From the NCBI RefSeq assembly GCF_051304405.1, contig NZ_JBPPGG010000002.1, positions 248,001 to 312,000 of the forward strand: a stretch of 64,000 nucleotides of DNA, in the 5' to 3' direction. A program made the position numbers and the translations under genes. Within the stretch, counting starts at the first letter, position 1; each line of letters begins with the position of its first letter. The notes beneath the pieces are model-generated. The model worked only from the letters and a program-made list of their open reading frames with translations. It did no database searches and was not told the origin of the DNA. This stretch comes from Pedomonas sp051304405 (GTDB lineage Bacteria > Pseudomonadota > Alphaproteobacteria > Sphingomonadales > Sphingomonadaceae). Positions 1-10,534 of this stretch are shown in pieces.

Positions 1-93
1 AACCCCCAGCTTGCGCGCCAGCACCGCCGTCGGCAGGCGCGCGTTCTGCATCAAGAGCTCGATCAAGCGAGCGTCGAGTGAGTCTTCAGCCAT
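1..93 (-). CDS. Lrp/AsnC-family transcriptional regulator (N-terminal 31 residues only)
   Basis: The reverse strand reads an ATG at 93 followed by 31 open codons to the window edge. The peptide contains LDARLIELLMQNARLPTAVL, which matches the first two helices of the Lrp/AsnC helix-turn-helix (an Asp-x-x-Ile/Leu-x-x-Leu-Leu start followed by a short hydrophobic helix). Lrp proteins are small ligand-sensing regulators of amino-acid metabolism. It is divergent from the saccharopine-dehydrogenase-family gene at 220, so it probably regulates that gene and itself. The rest of the protein lies outside the window. Confidence 0.75.
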   Translation of the reverse strand, partial: MAEDSLDARLIELLMQNARLPTAVLARKLGV

Positions 94-118
94 AATGACG
101 GGTATTTGAACAATCTGC

Positions 119-130
119 CGACAAATGTCG
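119..130. promoter_or_regulatory. Small dyad CGACA-AA-TGTCG between divergent regulator and dehydrogenase
   Basis: The 126-bp space between the two divergent starts holds the dyad CGACAAATGTCG, flanked at almost symmetrical distance by CAAT (111-114) and ATTG (136-139). Lrp/AsnC proteins bind such dyads. That this is the operator is inference from position and symmetry. Confidence 0.35.
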
Positions 131-219
131 AGCGTATTGTGCAGAGCGGCGCTCCACTTCGACTGTGCAGGGGCGTACCCTGCGCTATATTACGGGCAAA
201 GAGAAGGGGTGGATATTCA

Positions 220-1341
220 ATGCGTGATATACTGGTGATTGGCGCCGGCAACATTGGCGAGATGATCGCAGCCCTGTTGCTGCCGACGGGCGACTACCGC
301 GTGACGGTGGCCGACCGCTCCGAACAGGCCCTGGCGCGGGTTGCGGACATGAACGGCCTGAACCGGATGGTGCTGGACGCCACCGACGATCAGGCGCTGG
401 CCGATGCGCTGAAACACCGGTTCGCGGTGATCTCCGCCGCCCCGTACAACATTACCGCCCGGATCGCCCGCGCCGCCCATGCGGCGGGCGTGCACTATCT
501 CGACCCGACCGAGGACGTGGCGTCCACCAAGCTGGTCAAGGAGATGAGCCGCTCCGCCGAGGCGGCGCTCATCCCCCAGTGCGGTCTGGCACCGGGCTTC
601 ATCGCCATCGTCGGCAAGCATCTGGCCGACACCTTCGACGAGCTGGACACCCTGCGCCTGCGCGTCGGTGCGCTGCCGCGTTTCCCGACCAACAGCCTGA
701 CCTACAACCTCACCTGGTCGACCGAGGGGGTCATCAACGAATATCTGGAGCCGTGCGAGGCCATCGTGAACGGCCGGCCGACGCTGCTCCCGGCGCTGGA
801 GAACGTGGAGCAGTTCGTGCTCGACGGCGTGACCTTCGAGGCGTTCAACACCTCCGGCGGCCTTGGCACCCTGGGCGAGACCCTCGCGGGCAAGGTGCAG
901 AACCTCAGCTACCAGACCATCCGCTACCCCGGCCACCGGGACATCATGCGGACCCTGATTCACGACCTGCGACTCGGCCAGCAGCGGGAGCTGTTCAAGC
1001 AGGTGCTGGAGAACGCCCTGCCGGCGACGGAGCAGGACATGGTGGTGGTGTTCGCGACCGCCACCGGCAAGCGCAACGGCCGCCTGATGCAGGAAAGCTA
1101 CGCCAACCGCATCTATCCGCGCGAGATCGGCGGCAAGCAGTGGGCCGCCATTCAGGTGACGACGGCCAGCGCCATCTGCGCCGTGCTGGACATGCTGGCG
1201 GCGGGCGAGCTGCCGCAGAAGGGCTTCGTGCGGCAGGAGGACATTCCGCTGCCGGCGTTCCTGGCCAACCGCTTCGGGCGGGCCTACGCCATGGATCAGT
1301 CCCTGGAGCTGCGCAAAGCGCCGAGCCTGACGGCGGCCTGA
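220..1341 (+). CDS. Saccharopine dehydrogenase family protein (NADP-binding)
   Basis: 373 aa. It opens with a Rossmann fingerprint (MRDILVIGAGNIGEM, Gly8-x-Gly10-x-x-Gly13) followed by an acidic VADRS turn, as in saccharopine dehydrogenase / carboxynorspermidine-synthase type enzymes. The central part (LAPGFIAIVGKHLAD, then LRVGALPRFPTN) matches the catalytic domain of the family. The likely role is oxidation of saccharopine to aminoadipate semialdehyde and glutamate in lysine catabolism, or a related polyamine reaction; the sequence alone does not decide. The ATG at 220 is chosen over an upstream frame extension because GAGAAGGGGTGG lies just before it and the Rossmann motif follows at once. 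The divergent Lrp gene fits an amino-acid-responsive locus. It ends in a good terminator at 1383. Confidence 0.85.
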   Translation: MRDILVIGAGNIGEMIAALLLPTGDYRVTVADRSEQALARVADMNGLNRMVLDATDDQALADALKHRFAVISAAPYNITARIARAAHAAGVHYLDPTEDVASTKLVKEMSRSAEAALIPQCGLAPGFIAIVGKHLADTFDELDTLRLRVGALPRFPTNSLTYNLTWSTEGVINEYLEPCEAIVNGRPTLLPALENVEQFVLDGVTFEAFNTSGGLGTLGETLAGKVQNLSYQTIRYPGHRDIMRTLIHDLRLGQQRELFKQVLENALPATEQDMVVVFATATGKRNGRLMQESYANRIYPREIGGKQWAAIQVTTASAICAVLDMLAAGELPQKGFVRQEDIPLPAFLANRFGRAYAMDQSLELRKAPSLTAA

Positions 1342-1382
1342 GGGCACGCCGGGCAGGCCCGGTGATCCTCGGTGACTTCGTG

Positions 1383-1419
1383 AAGGCGGCTGGCCCTTGT
1401 GCCGGCCGCCTTTGTTTTT
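1383..1419 (+). terminator. Intrinsic terminator of the saccharopine dehydrogenase gene
   Basis: AAGGCGGC (1383-1390) pairs with GCCGCCTT (1405-1412), with further inner pairing, and is followed by TGTTTTT. It lies 41 bp after the stop codon. Confidence 0.8.
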
Positions 1420-1440
1420 GATGCGGGAACTTAATAAAGG

Positions 1441-1470
1441 AAGGAGGTGCTGGGGACCGGGTCCCCTGCA
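1441..1470 (-). repeat. 3' hairpin-plus-tail element A (downstream of the VWA gene)
   Basis: GGGGAC (1452-1457) pairs with GTCCCC (1461-1466), with GC/GC outside a T-T mismatch. Read on the minus strand, the hairpin comes 34 nt after the VWA gene stop and is followed by CACCTCCTT. It belongs to the family also seen at 52296, 52393, 56931, 57319, 59401 and 59541. Confidence 0.6.
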
Positions 1471-1503
1471 ACGCAGAGTCTTTCCCCGATCAAACCGCGT
1501 GGG

Positions 1504-2679
1504 TCAGCGCGTCAGCTCGCGCATGGCGCGGTCCAGCCCGTCGAGGGTGAGGGGGTACATGCGGTTCTCGAACAGGGTGCGGATCATGGTGGTGGACTGG
1601 CTGTAGTGCCAGTGCTTCTCCGGCGTCGGGTTGAGCCAGACCGTGTGCGGGTAGACGTTCAGCACCCGCTGGAGCCAGACCTGGCCCGCTTCCTCGTTCC
1701 AGTGCTCCACCGAGCCGCCGGGAATGGCGATCTCGTAGGGGCTCATGGCGGCGTCGCCCACGAAGATCACCTTGTAGTCGCTGGGGTATTTGTGGAGCAC
1801 CTCCCAGGTGGGCGTGCGCTCGGCCCAGCGGCGGCGGTTGTCCTTCCACACGCCCTCGTAGAGGCAGTTGTGGAAGTAGAAGAATTCCAGGTGCTTGAAC
1901 TCGGAGGTGGCGGCGGAGAACAGTTCCTCCATCACCTTGATGTAGGGGTCCATGGAGCCGCCCACGTCGAGGAACAGCAGCACCTTCACCGCGTTGTGCC
2001 GCTCCGGCCGCATCTTGAGGTCGAGGAAGCCGCGCTTGGCGGTGGCCTTGATGGTGCCGTCCAGATCCAGCTCGTCGGCCGCGCCTTCACGGGCGAAGCG
2101 GCGCAGGCGGCGCAGCGCCACCTTGATGTTGCGGGTACCCAGCTCCACCGAGGAGTCCAGGTTCCGGAACTCCCGCTTGTCCCACACCTTGATCGCCCGA
2201 TTGTGGCGGTTGCGGTCCTGCCCGATGCGGACGCCCTCGGGATTGTAGCCGTAGGCGCCGAAGGGGGAGGTGCCGCCGGTGCCGATCCACTTGCTGCCGC
2301 CCTGATGCCGCTCCTTCTGCTCCTCGAGGCGCTTCTTCAGCGTCTCCATGATCTCCTCCCAGGAGCCGAGGGACTTGATCTTCTCCATCTCCTCGGGGCT
2401 GAGATAAAGCTCGGAGAGGGCGCGCAGCCATTCCTCGGGGATCTCCGCCGTGCCGGTGTCGATCACCGTCTCGATGCCGTTGAAGACCTTGCCGAAGACC
2501 TGATCGAAGCGGTCGAGCAGGGTCTCGTCCTTCACGTAGGTGGCGCGGGCCAGATAATAGAATTCCTCGACGCGCGGGCTGATGACGCCCGCCTTCAGCG
2601 CCTCCAGCAGCAACAGATGCTCCTTGAGGGAGGCCGGAATCCGGGCGTCGCGCAAGGCCGTGAGAAAATCGAGAAACAT
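1504..2679 (-). CDS. VWA domain-containing CoxE-like protein
   Basis: 391 aa. The N-terminal half is helical and acidic (MFLDFLTALRDARIPASLKE is typical of CoxE-like proteins). The C-terminal half is a von Willebrand A domain with the MIDAS motif Asp238-Val-Gly-Gly-Ser242 in VLLFLDVGGSMDPY. Such proteins work as partners of MoxR-type AAA+ ATPases in metal insertion or maturation of client complexes. The ATG at 2679 is chosen because homologues begin at MFLDFL and GGGGGAAGAG lies upstream; the open frame continues further only as unlikely Arg/Pro-rich sequence. It is the last gene of a minus-strand run MoxR-kinase-VWA. No carbon monoxide dehydrogenase genes are nearby, so a CO-related role is not supported. 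Confidence 0.85.
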   Translation of the reverse strand: MFLDFLTALRDARIPASLKEHLLLLEALKAGVISPRVEEFYYLARATYVKDETLLDRFDQVFGKVFNGIETVIDTGTAEIPEEWLRALSELYLSPEEMEKIKSLGSWEEIMETLKKRLEEQKERHQGGSKWIGTGGTSPFGAYGYNPEGVRIGQDRNRHNRAIKVWDKREFRNLDSSVELGTRNIKVALRRLRRFAREGAADELDLDGTIKATAKRGFLDLKMRPERHNAVKVLLFLDVGGSMDPYIKVMEELFSAATSEFKHLEFFYFHNCLYEGVWKDNRRRWAERTPTWEVLHKYPSDYKVIFVGDAAMSPYEIAIPGGSVEHWNEEAGQVWLQRVLNVYPHTVWLNPTPEKHWHYSQSTTMIRTLFENRMYPLTLDGLDRAMRELTR

Positions 2680-2809
2680 CTGCCGTCTCTTCCCCCAGTC
2701 GGGCCCGCCGCCGCGAGGCGCGGGCGCCTCCCTTCCATACGCCAGAAACGGCCGGGGCAGAACCCATGAGGAGAGGCAGGTTGCGCGCGCCCCGGGGCGG
2801 GCGCGCCGG

Positions 2810-3694
2810 TCAGGCGGGCGGGGGCCCGGCCAGTGCCGCCAGCGCCCGCTCCAGCACCTCCTCGGGCGTGCCGCTTGCGTCCAGCCGCTGCCAGAGGATG
2901 CGCCCGCGCACGTCCTCCGCCTGAAGGGCGACGATCGCGGCGGTGGCATCGGATGCATCCGGGGTTTCGACGGCCTGCGCCCGACGGTCGGCCCGCGCCA
3001 TCATCACCTCGACCGGGGCGTCCAACCACAGGCCATGGAAGGGCACGCCCGCGGTCTCGGCGAGGCGCTGCATGGCGTTGCGCGAGGCCCGGCGCACGAA
3101 GGTGGCCTCGGTAATCACCACCAGCCCCTGTTTCAGGAGGGTCCGGGTGGTGCGCACCAGCCGCCGGTACACGGCGCGGCTGACGGCGGGCCGGTAGCCT
3201 TCCTCCCCCAGCCGCACCTCCGGCGGCAACCCGAACAGGCGCTTGCGGATACCGTCCGTGCGCAGCCAGACGCCGCCCGGCGGCGGCGCGAGGCGGACCG
3301 CAAGGGCGCGGGCGAGGGTGGACTTGCCTGCGCCCGAGACGCCGCCGATGGCGATCAGCCGGGGCGCGGGCGGCCGGTCGAGGATCTGCCGGGCGAGGCG
3401 CAGCGCGTCTTCCCTGGCCGGGTCTTCCGCGAACAGGCTCAGTGCCCGCAGCGCCACATGGAAGGGGATCAGCGAGGCGTTGTCATACGCCTGCCGGGAT
3501 TCGAGCGCCCGGCTGAACACGGCACTGGCCAGATCCGGCCGGCCCGCCAGCAGGAGGTCGCACAGCCGGGCCGCGAGCTGGGCGTCCGGCCCGTCCGCCA
3601 GCGCGTCGGCGAGCCGGTTCGCGTCCGCCAGTGTGGTCACGGCGAGCGTGGTTGCGGCCGATGTGCCTGCGGCGGGCGAGGTGTCTGCAGCCAT
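2810..3694 (-). CDS. P-loop kinase-like ATPase, probably a shortened COG2187-type protein
   Basis: 294 aa. A Walker A motif GGVSGAGKST (residues 117-126) starts a kinase fold of the zeta-toxin / gluconate-kinase type, with RTDGIRKRLFG (substrate or Asp site) and ITEATFVRR (strand 3 Asp/Glu region) after it. The 110 residues before it include LIPFHVALRAL, which resembles the very end of the aminoglycoside-phosphotransferase-like domain normally fused in front of this kinase in COG2187 proteins. The protein therefore looks like a form that has lost most of the first domain; this is inference. GGGAGG precedes the ATG by 9 bp. It is inserted between the MoxR and VWA genes of one operon. Confidence 0.65.
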   Translation of the reverse strand: MAADTSPAAGTSAATTLAVTTLADANRLADALADGPDAQLAARLCDLLLAGRPDLASAVFSRALESRQAYDNASLIPFHVALRALSLFAEDPAREDALRLARQILDRPPAPRLIAIGGVSGAGKSTLARALAVRLAPPPGGVWLRTDGIRKRLFGLPPEVRLGEEGYRPAVSRAVYRRLVRTTRTLLKQGLVVITEATFVRRASRNAMQRLAETAGVPFHGLWLDAPVEVMMARADRRAQAVETPDASDATAAIVALQAEDVRGRILWQRLDASGTPEEVLERALAALAGPPPA

Positions 3695-3798
3695 GGCGAG
3701 GCCTCCCGGCTGGGTCCTCAGGGAAGGCTGGTATCGCGGGGCCGCAAGGTCAAGGGCTCGCCCGGGGGGAGACGGTACAAATACCCCGGTCTGCCGCC

Positions 3799-4641
<843 letters not shown>

Positions 4642-4745
4642 GGCTGCTGTCTTCCCCTTCCAGAAAACCACAAGTCAAAACCACAGGTCATCGGGCACCC
4701 TAATCGGCTCCCGGGGGATCGGCAATCTGGCGGAATGGCAGGGGA

Positions 4746-5549
4746 CTAGATCTTCCGGCGCGACAGGCAACGCGCCCGCTCGGCCAGCATGGACCAGAAG
4801 GTGGCCTGAAGCGTGAGCGCCTGGCCGATGCCGAACAGCAGGCCGCGCCGCGCCGAGGGGTCTTCGGCGATGGTCGCCAGATACTCGGTCAGTGCCGGTG
4901 TGGGGGCGGGAGGCTGGTGCGCCATGATCTCCAGCCCCGGAATGGTGATGGCGGGCTGGCCGGACGGCGCGTTCTGGAGGACATGGCTGATGAGCCGCGT
5001 GACGCGCATCCACGACAGGCTGATGGCCGTGCCGGTGCCGAAGGCGCAGCCGTTGCGCTCGGAGGTGAGCAGGATTTCGAGGCGCCGGCGGTGAGTGAGG
5101 GCGTTCGCCTCCGACGTGGTGAGCCCGGCCCGCAGGCGGGTGGGGCCGACCGCCACCGCAAGCTGGCGGATGCAGTCCGCATGGAGAATGGAGTCACCGA
5201 ACAGGGCGACGGCCAGGTCGGGCGCCGGCAGGTCCACCGGCAGGGTTTCCTGCAAGGCGCCGGCCACCTGCGTGGCCATGATCGGCCAGCCGTGGCTGGC
5301 GATGGCGAACAGGTGGGCAAAGTCGGCGAGGATGGCCGTCGCAAGCTCCCAGGGCACATCGCTCAGCTCGGCGAGATAGGCGGGGGACAGGGCGGGCTCG
5401 CGCTTCAGGCCCTCGAGCAGGTTGGCGGCGAAATCCGGGCCCGAGGCAGACTGCTGGGCCATGACGTTCCAATGGCTCTCGCTCCGGCGCGGATCGGCGC
5501 CGGCCGGCTGCAACGCGGCAGCGCTTGGTTCTTTCAGATCGTAGGCCAT
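4746..5549 (-). CDS. Hypothetical protein, 267 aa, with CtrA box upstream
   Basis: I do not recognise a named family. The protein is soluble-looking, with no signal peptide or membrane segment, largely helical and rich in Ala/Leu (for example LTYLAELSDVPWEL-like and ALTHRRRLEILLTSERN stretches). It contains a central LATAILADFAHLFAIASHGW segment. The repeated helical pairs would be compatible with a HEAT-like solenoid, as in DUF2336 proteins encoded at 23206 and 35872, but I cannot show homology. It stands alone between moxR and rpoD, on the same strand as both. A perfect TTAA-N7-TTAA site lies 28 bp upstream of its start. Confidence 0.7.
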   Translation of the reverse strand: MAYDLKEPSAAALQPAGADPRRSESHWNVMAQQSASGPDFAANLLEGLKREPALSPAYLAELSDVPWELATAILADFAHLFAIASHGWPIMATQVAGALQETLPVDLPAPDLAVALFGDSILHADCIRQLAVAVGPTRLRAGLTTSEANALTHRRRLEILLTSERNGCAFGTGTAISLSWMRVTRLISHVLQNAPSGQPAITIPGLEIMAHQPPAPTPALTEYLATIAEDPSARRGLLFGIGQALTLQATFWSMLAERARCLSRRKI

Positions 5550-5576
5550 GTCGGCTGGGAAACTATCAGCCGAACA

Positions 5577-5592
5577 TTAAGAGTCGTTTAAC
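5577..5592 (-). promoter_or_regulatory. CtrA-type binding site (TTAA-N7-TTAA)
   Basis: TTAAGAGTCGTTTAAC contains two TTAA half-sites spaced by exactly seven bases, the CtrA consensus of alphaproteobacteria. The spacer holds GAGTC, a GANTC site for the CcrM methylase. It lies 28 bp upstream of the 267-aa gene. TTAA is rare in this high-GC DNA. Confidence 0.65.
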
Positions 5593-5651
5593 GACTGCCC
5601 GGAAACCAAGCAGAGTTCCGTTCCGGTAAAGTCACCAGTCAATTTCAAAGG

Positions 5652-5690
5652 TTAAAACGAAAGCGCCCCGGACACGGGGTCCGGGGCGCC
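5652..5690 (-). terminator. rpoD intrinsic terminator
   Basis: An 11-bp perfect stem, GCGCCCCGGAC (5663-5673) with GTCCGGGGCGC (5679-5689), has a 5-nt loop. On the minus strand it is followed by TTTCGTTTTAA. It starts 27 bp after the rpoD stop. Confidence 0.85.
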
Positions 5691-5716
5691 TGGAACAGCC
5701 GGTTGGCGGCGTCCGC

Positions 5717-7735
<2,019 letters not shown>

Positions 7736-7740
7736 GTTAC

Positions 7741-9618
7741 TCAAGTCCTTAGTGCCGGCCCGCTGGCTGCCAGATCTAACAGCTCACGTTCGATTGTTGC
7801 ACGTTCCTGCGCGATTCGCATCGGGCGGAGAAGGGTCTCGTTGTCATCCAGCTGAATGGCCGCATTCGCTTCAGCCAATTCCGCATCCAGCGCATAAAGT
7901 CGTGTTACGGCATGCAAGACATGGACGAAATCCGCTTCCGCCTGTTCCGGGTTCGTTTCCCCGCGTGAGAATGAATACTGTTTTTTCCGTGTCCGGAGTC
8001 CTGCAAGCACCCGCCCAAACCCATCTGCGGTTAATGTGTGGTCGAGTCGGGTCTTGTCAAGGTCAGGCACGCGAATCGATGCCTCGAGCATGTGCCCGAC
8101 GAGCCGTGCCATTTCGGGGTCCACATAGGGGAACCGCTCGATTTCCTCGTGGTAACGATCGAGCCACTCGGGGTGTTCCAGCAAACCGAGAACGATTTCG
8201 TGTTCGGTGGAGGGGGGAATCTTGGGATTGCGGATCTGCTGGAGGCTGACCCGAGTCTCCTGCCGGACCGGCGGCGGGCCTGGCTGGAACCGGCCGCGGC
8301 CGCGCCAGCCGGCGGTGTTCTCCTGCGGGCGCTCGCGCCAGGTCTGCTGGGCGCCGCGTCCTGTTAACGTGTCGAAACGATTGAGGAATTCCCGACGGTA
8401 GAGGTCCTGCACGGTGCGGTCCGCAATGGCGGCGGCGCGGCCGAGTAGGCTCTGGCGCAGGGCGGCCCGGCCCTCGGGCGTGGTCAGCTGCGCCGTCTCC
8501 ACTTCCGAGCGCCACAGCAGATCAACGAGCGGCTCGGCCTTGCCGGCGAGGGCGGTCAGCGCACCGGCCCCGCCGCCGCGCACCAGGTCGTCCGGGTCCT
8601 GTCCTTCGGGCAGGGTGACGAAGCGCAGGCTCCGGCCCGCCTCCAGGAGGGGCAGGGCGCGGTGGGCCGCGCGAATCGCCGCGCGTTGACCGGCCGAATC
8701 ACCATCGAAGCAGAGAATCGGCTCGGGGGTGATTCGCCACAGGCGGCGCAGGTGCTCCTCGGTGAGGGCAGTGCCGAGCGGCGCGACCGCCGCGTCCAGC
8801 CCCGCCTGGGCGAGGGTGATGACGTCCATGTACCCCTCGACCACGAACAGGCTGCCCGTCTTGCGCGCGGGCGGCGCGGCGAGGTCGAGGTTGTAGAGGG
8901 TGCGGCCCTTGTCGAAGAGGGGCGTGTCGGGCGAGTTGAGGTACTTGGGCTGGCCCTCGCCGAGGATGCGCCCGCCAAAGGCGATGATTCGCCCGCGGCC
9001 ATCGCGAATCGGGAATATCAGCCGGTTGCGGAACCGGTCGTAGGAGGCGCGCTCCTCGACGGCGATGAGGAGCCCGGCCTCGACCAGCAGGGCCTCGCTT
9101 GCCCCCTTGGCCAGCAGCGCGGTCTTGAGCGCGTCGCGCTTGTCCGGCGCGAAGCCGAGGCCGAAGCGGCGGACGGTCTCGGGCAGAAGGCCGCGCCGCT
9201 GGAGGTACTGCCGCGCCTCCGCCCCGGCGATGCCGTGCAGCTGCTCGGCAAACCACGCCTGCGCCGCCGCCATCACGTCCACCAGGCCCTTCAGCCGCTC
9301 CTGCTGGGCGCGGCTGGCCTGGGTCTCGCGCGGCATGGGCAGGCCCGCTTCGCCCGCCAGCTGCTCCACCGCCTCGGGAAAGGTGCGCCCCTCCGCCTCG
9401 CAGAGGAAGCGGATCACGTCCCCGTGCGCGCCGCAGCCGAAGCAGTGATAGAAGGCCTTCTCGTCATTGACGTAGAAGCTGGGCGTCTTTTCGTTGTGGA
9501 AGGGGCAGCACCCTTTCCACTCGCGGCCGGCGCGCTGCAGCTTCACCTTGCGCCCAACGACCGCGCTCACCGGAACCCGGGCGCGGATTTCATCGAGGAA
9601 GGCGGGCGAGATGGTCAT
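7741..9618 (-). CDS. dnaG: DNA primase DnaG
   Basis: 625 aa. The N-terminal zinc ribbon is visible as CCPFHNEKTPSF with Cys38, His41, Cys59 and Cys62 (YHCFGCGAHGD). The central TOPRIM domain shows FVVEGYMDVITL and CFDGDSAGQRAA, the acidic residues that hold Mg2+. The C-terminal part is a helicase-binding domain (EIVLGLLEHPEWLDRYHEEI). It makes RNA primers at the replication fork. dnaG-rpoD is the remnant of the macromolecular synthesis operon; the small upstream gene here is yqeY rather than rpsU. The ATG at 9618 is followed directly by the conserved MTISPAFLDEIRARV. Confidence 0.97.
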   Translation of the reverse strand: MTISPAFLDEIRARVPVSAVVGRKVKLQRAGREWKGCCPFHNEKTPSFYVNDEKAFYHCFGCGAHGDVIRFLCEAEGRTFPEAVEQLAGEAGLPMPRETQASRAQQERLKGLVDVMAAAQAWFAEQLHGIAGAEARQYLQRRGLLPETVRRFGLGFAPDKRDALKTALLAKGASEALLVEAGLLIAVEERASYDRFRNRLIFPIRDGRGRIIAFGGRILGEGQPKYLNSPDTPLFDKGRTLYNLDLAAPPARKTGSLFVVEGYMDVITLAQAGLDAAVAPLGTALTEEHLRRLWRITPEPILCFDGDSAGQRAAIRAAHRALPLLEAGRSLRFVTLPEGQDPDDLVRGGGAGALTALAGKAEPLVDLLWRSEVETAQLTTPEGRAALRQSLLGRAAAIADRTVQDLYRREFLNRFDTLTGRGAQQTWRERPQENTAGWRGRGRFQPGPPPVRQETRVSLQQIRNPKIPPSTEHEIVLGLLEHPEWLDRYHEEIERFPYVDPEMARLVGHMLEASIRVPDLDKTRLDHTLTADGFGRVLAGLRTRKKQYSFSRGETNPEQAEADFVHVLHAVTRLYALDAELAEANAAIQLDDNETLLRPMRIAQERATIERELLDLAASGPALRT

Positions 9619-9675
9619 GGAGCCACGATCCTAGAGCGGAACACGACCCAAGGGAAACGGTTCAACTCTCTCAAT

Positions 9676-9713
9676 ATTCACGGTCGATACCGGAATTCAC
9701 GGTCGATGCCGGA
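9676..9713. repeat. 19-bp tandem duplication between dnaG and yqeY
   Basis: ATTCACGGTCGATACCGGA (9676-9694) is repeated directly at 9695-9713 with one change. It lies in the 241-bp space upstream of dnaG, where I see no gene. Confidence 0.6.
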
Positions 9714-9859
9714 TTTGCGGCCGGCACCGGCCGAACCTTGGCGCCCGAAGGCGTCCGGCCCGGGGGAGGCCGCACGCCTGCCGCATCCCCGCCTGGCAGC
9801 ATCTTCTCCTGAATGTGGGGAGAAGGGGTCATGCCGCAAGGGAAGGGGACGCCGACGGT

Positions 9860-10315
9860 TCAGCCCGCGAGGGCGGCCTTCACCATCGGTCCGGCCTTGC
9901 CCATGTCGATCTGACCGGCGTAACGTTCCTTGAGAGCGCCCATCACGCGCCCCATATCTTTCGGAGAGGAGGCGCCGAGTTCGGCGACCAGGGCACTGAT
10001 TACCTTTTGGGCTTCTTCATCGGACATGGCCCGGGGCAGGAATCGCTCCAGAACGGCGATTTCACCCCGCTCCGCTTCGGCCAGTTCGGCCCGCCCGCCC
10101 TTTTCGTACATCTCCACCGACTCGCGGCGCTGCTTGACCATCTTGGTCAGAACGTCGATGACCAGAGCATCGTCGTTGGCGGGCGCCTCGCCGGTGCGCA
10201 GCTCGATATCCCGGTTCTTGATGGCGGCCTGCGCCATGCGGAGAGTGGCAACGGTCTGGGTATCCTTGGCCTTCATGGCCTCAACGAGCGCTTGCTTGAT
10301 GGCATCGCGGATCAT
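9860..10315 (-). CDS. GatB/YqeY domain-containing protein
   Basis: 151 aa, full length for the YqeY family. It starts MIRDAIKQALVEAMKAKD and contains TLRMAQAAIKNRDIE, the conserved core, and the C-terminal GKVMG-like end PKDMGRVMGALKERYAGQID. The family resembles the tRNA-binding tail domain of GatB (Asp/Glu-tRNA amidotransferase); its exact role is unknown. The ATG at 10315 is chosen because family members begin here and AGGA lies upstream. It is upstream of dnaG-rpoD on the same strand and divergent from carA. Confidence 0.9.
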   Translation of the reverse strand: MIRDAIKQALVEAMKAKDTQTVATLRMAQAAIKNRDIELRTGEAPANDDALVIDVLTKMVKQRRESVEMYEKGGRAELAEAERGEIAVLERFLPRAMSDEEAQKVISALVAELGASSPKDMGRVMGALKERYAGQIDMGKAGPMVKAALAG

Positions 10316-10349
10316 GCGAGCGGAGTCCTGACAATGTTGGGAAAAGCAG

Positions 10350-10378
10350 AGCATAGCGATGGTTGACCCGGTTTTCAA
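10350..10378 (-). promoter_or_regulatory. Sigma-70 promoter of yqeY
   Basis: On the minus strand TTGAAA (10378-10373) and TATGCT (10355-10350) are spaced by 17 bp and lie 35 bp upstream of the yqeY ATG. Confidence 0.55.
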
Positions 10379-10436
10379 CCAAAAACTTTTGGCTAAGCCT
10401 TTGATTATAAAGGGCAATTTTTATTTGTCCTTTTCC

Positions 10437-10465
10437 TTGACACAGGGGCTCCAGGTCAATAGAGA
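10437..10465 (+). promoter_or_regulatory. Sigma-70 promoter of carA
   Basis: TTGACA (10437-10442) is followed after 17 bp by TAGAGA (10460-10465), about 70 bp before the carA GTG. The adjacent AT-rich stretch 10381-10435 stands out in this high-GC region. Confidence 0.6.
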
Positions 10466-10534
10466 CGCCGCAATTTGCCCGGACCCGGACGGTCGGGCGA
10501 ACCCTGACAACGCTTTGAGTATGAGAGGTGCCCG

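Noticed and set aside
7736..7744. TTG at 7744 as the rpoD start, overlapping the dnaG stop
   Set aside because: The AAGGA would touch the start codon; it is well placed for the ATG at 7735.
8020..8370. TTAATG and TTAACG motifs inside dnaG
   Set aside because: Single half-sites within coding sequence, no pair at the needed spacing.
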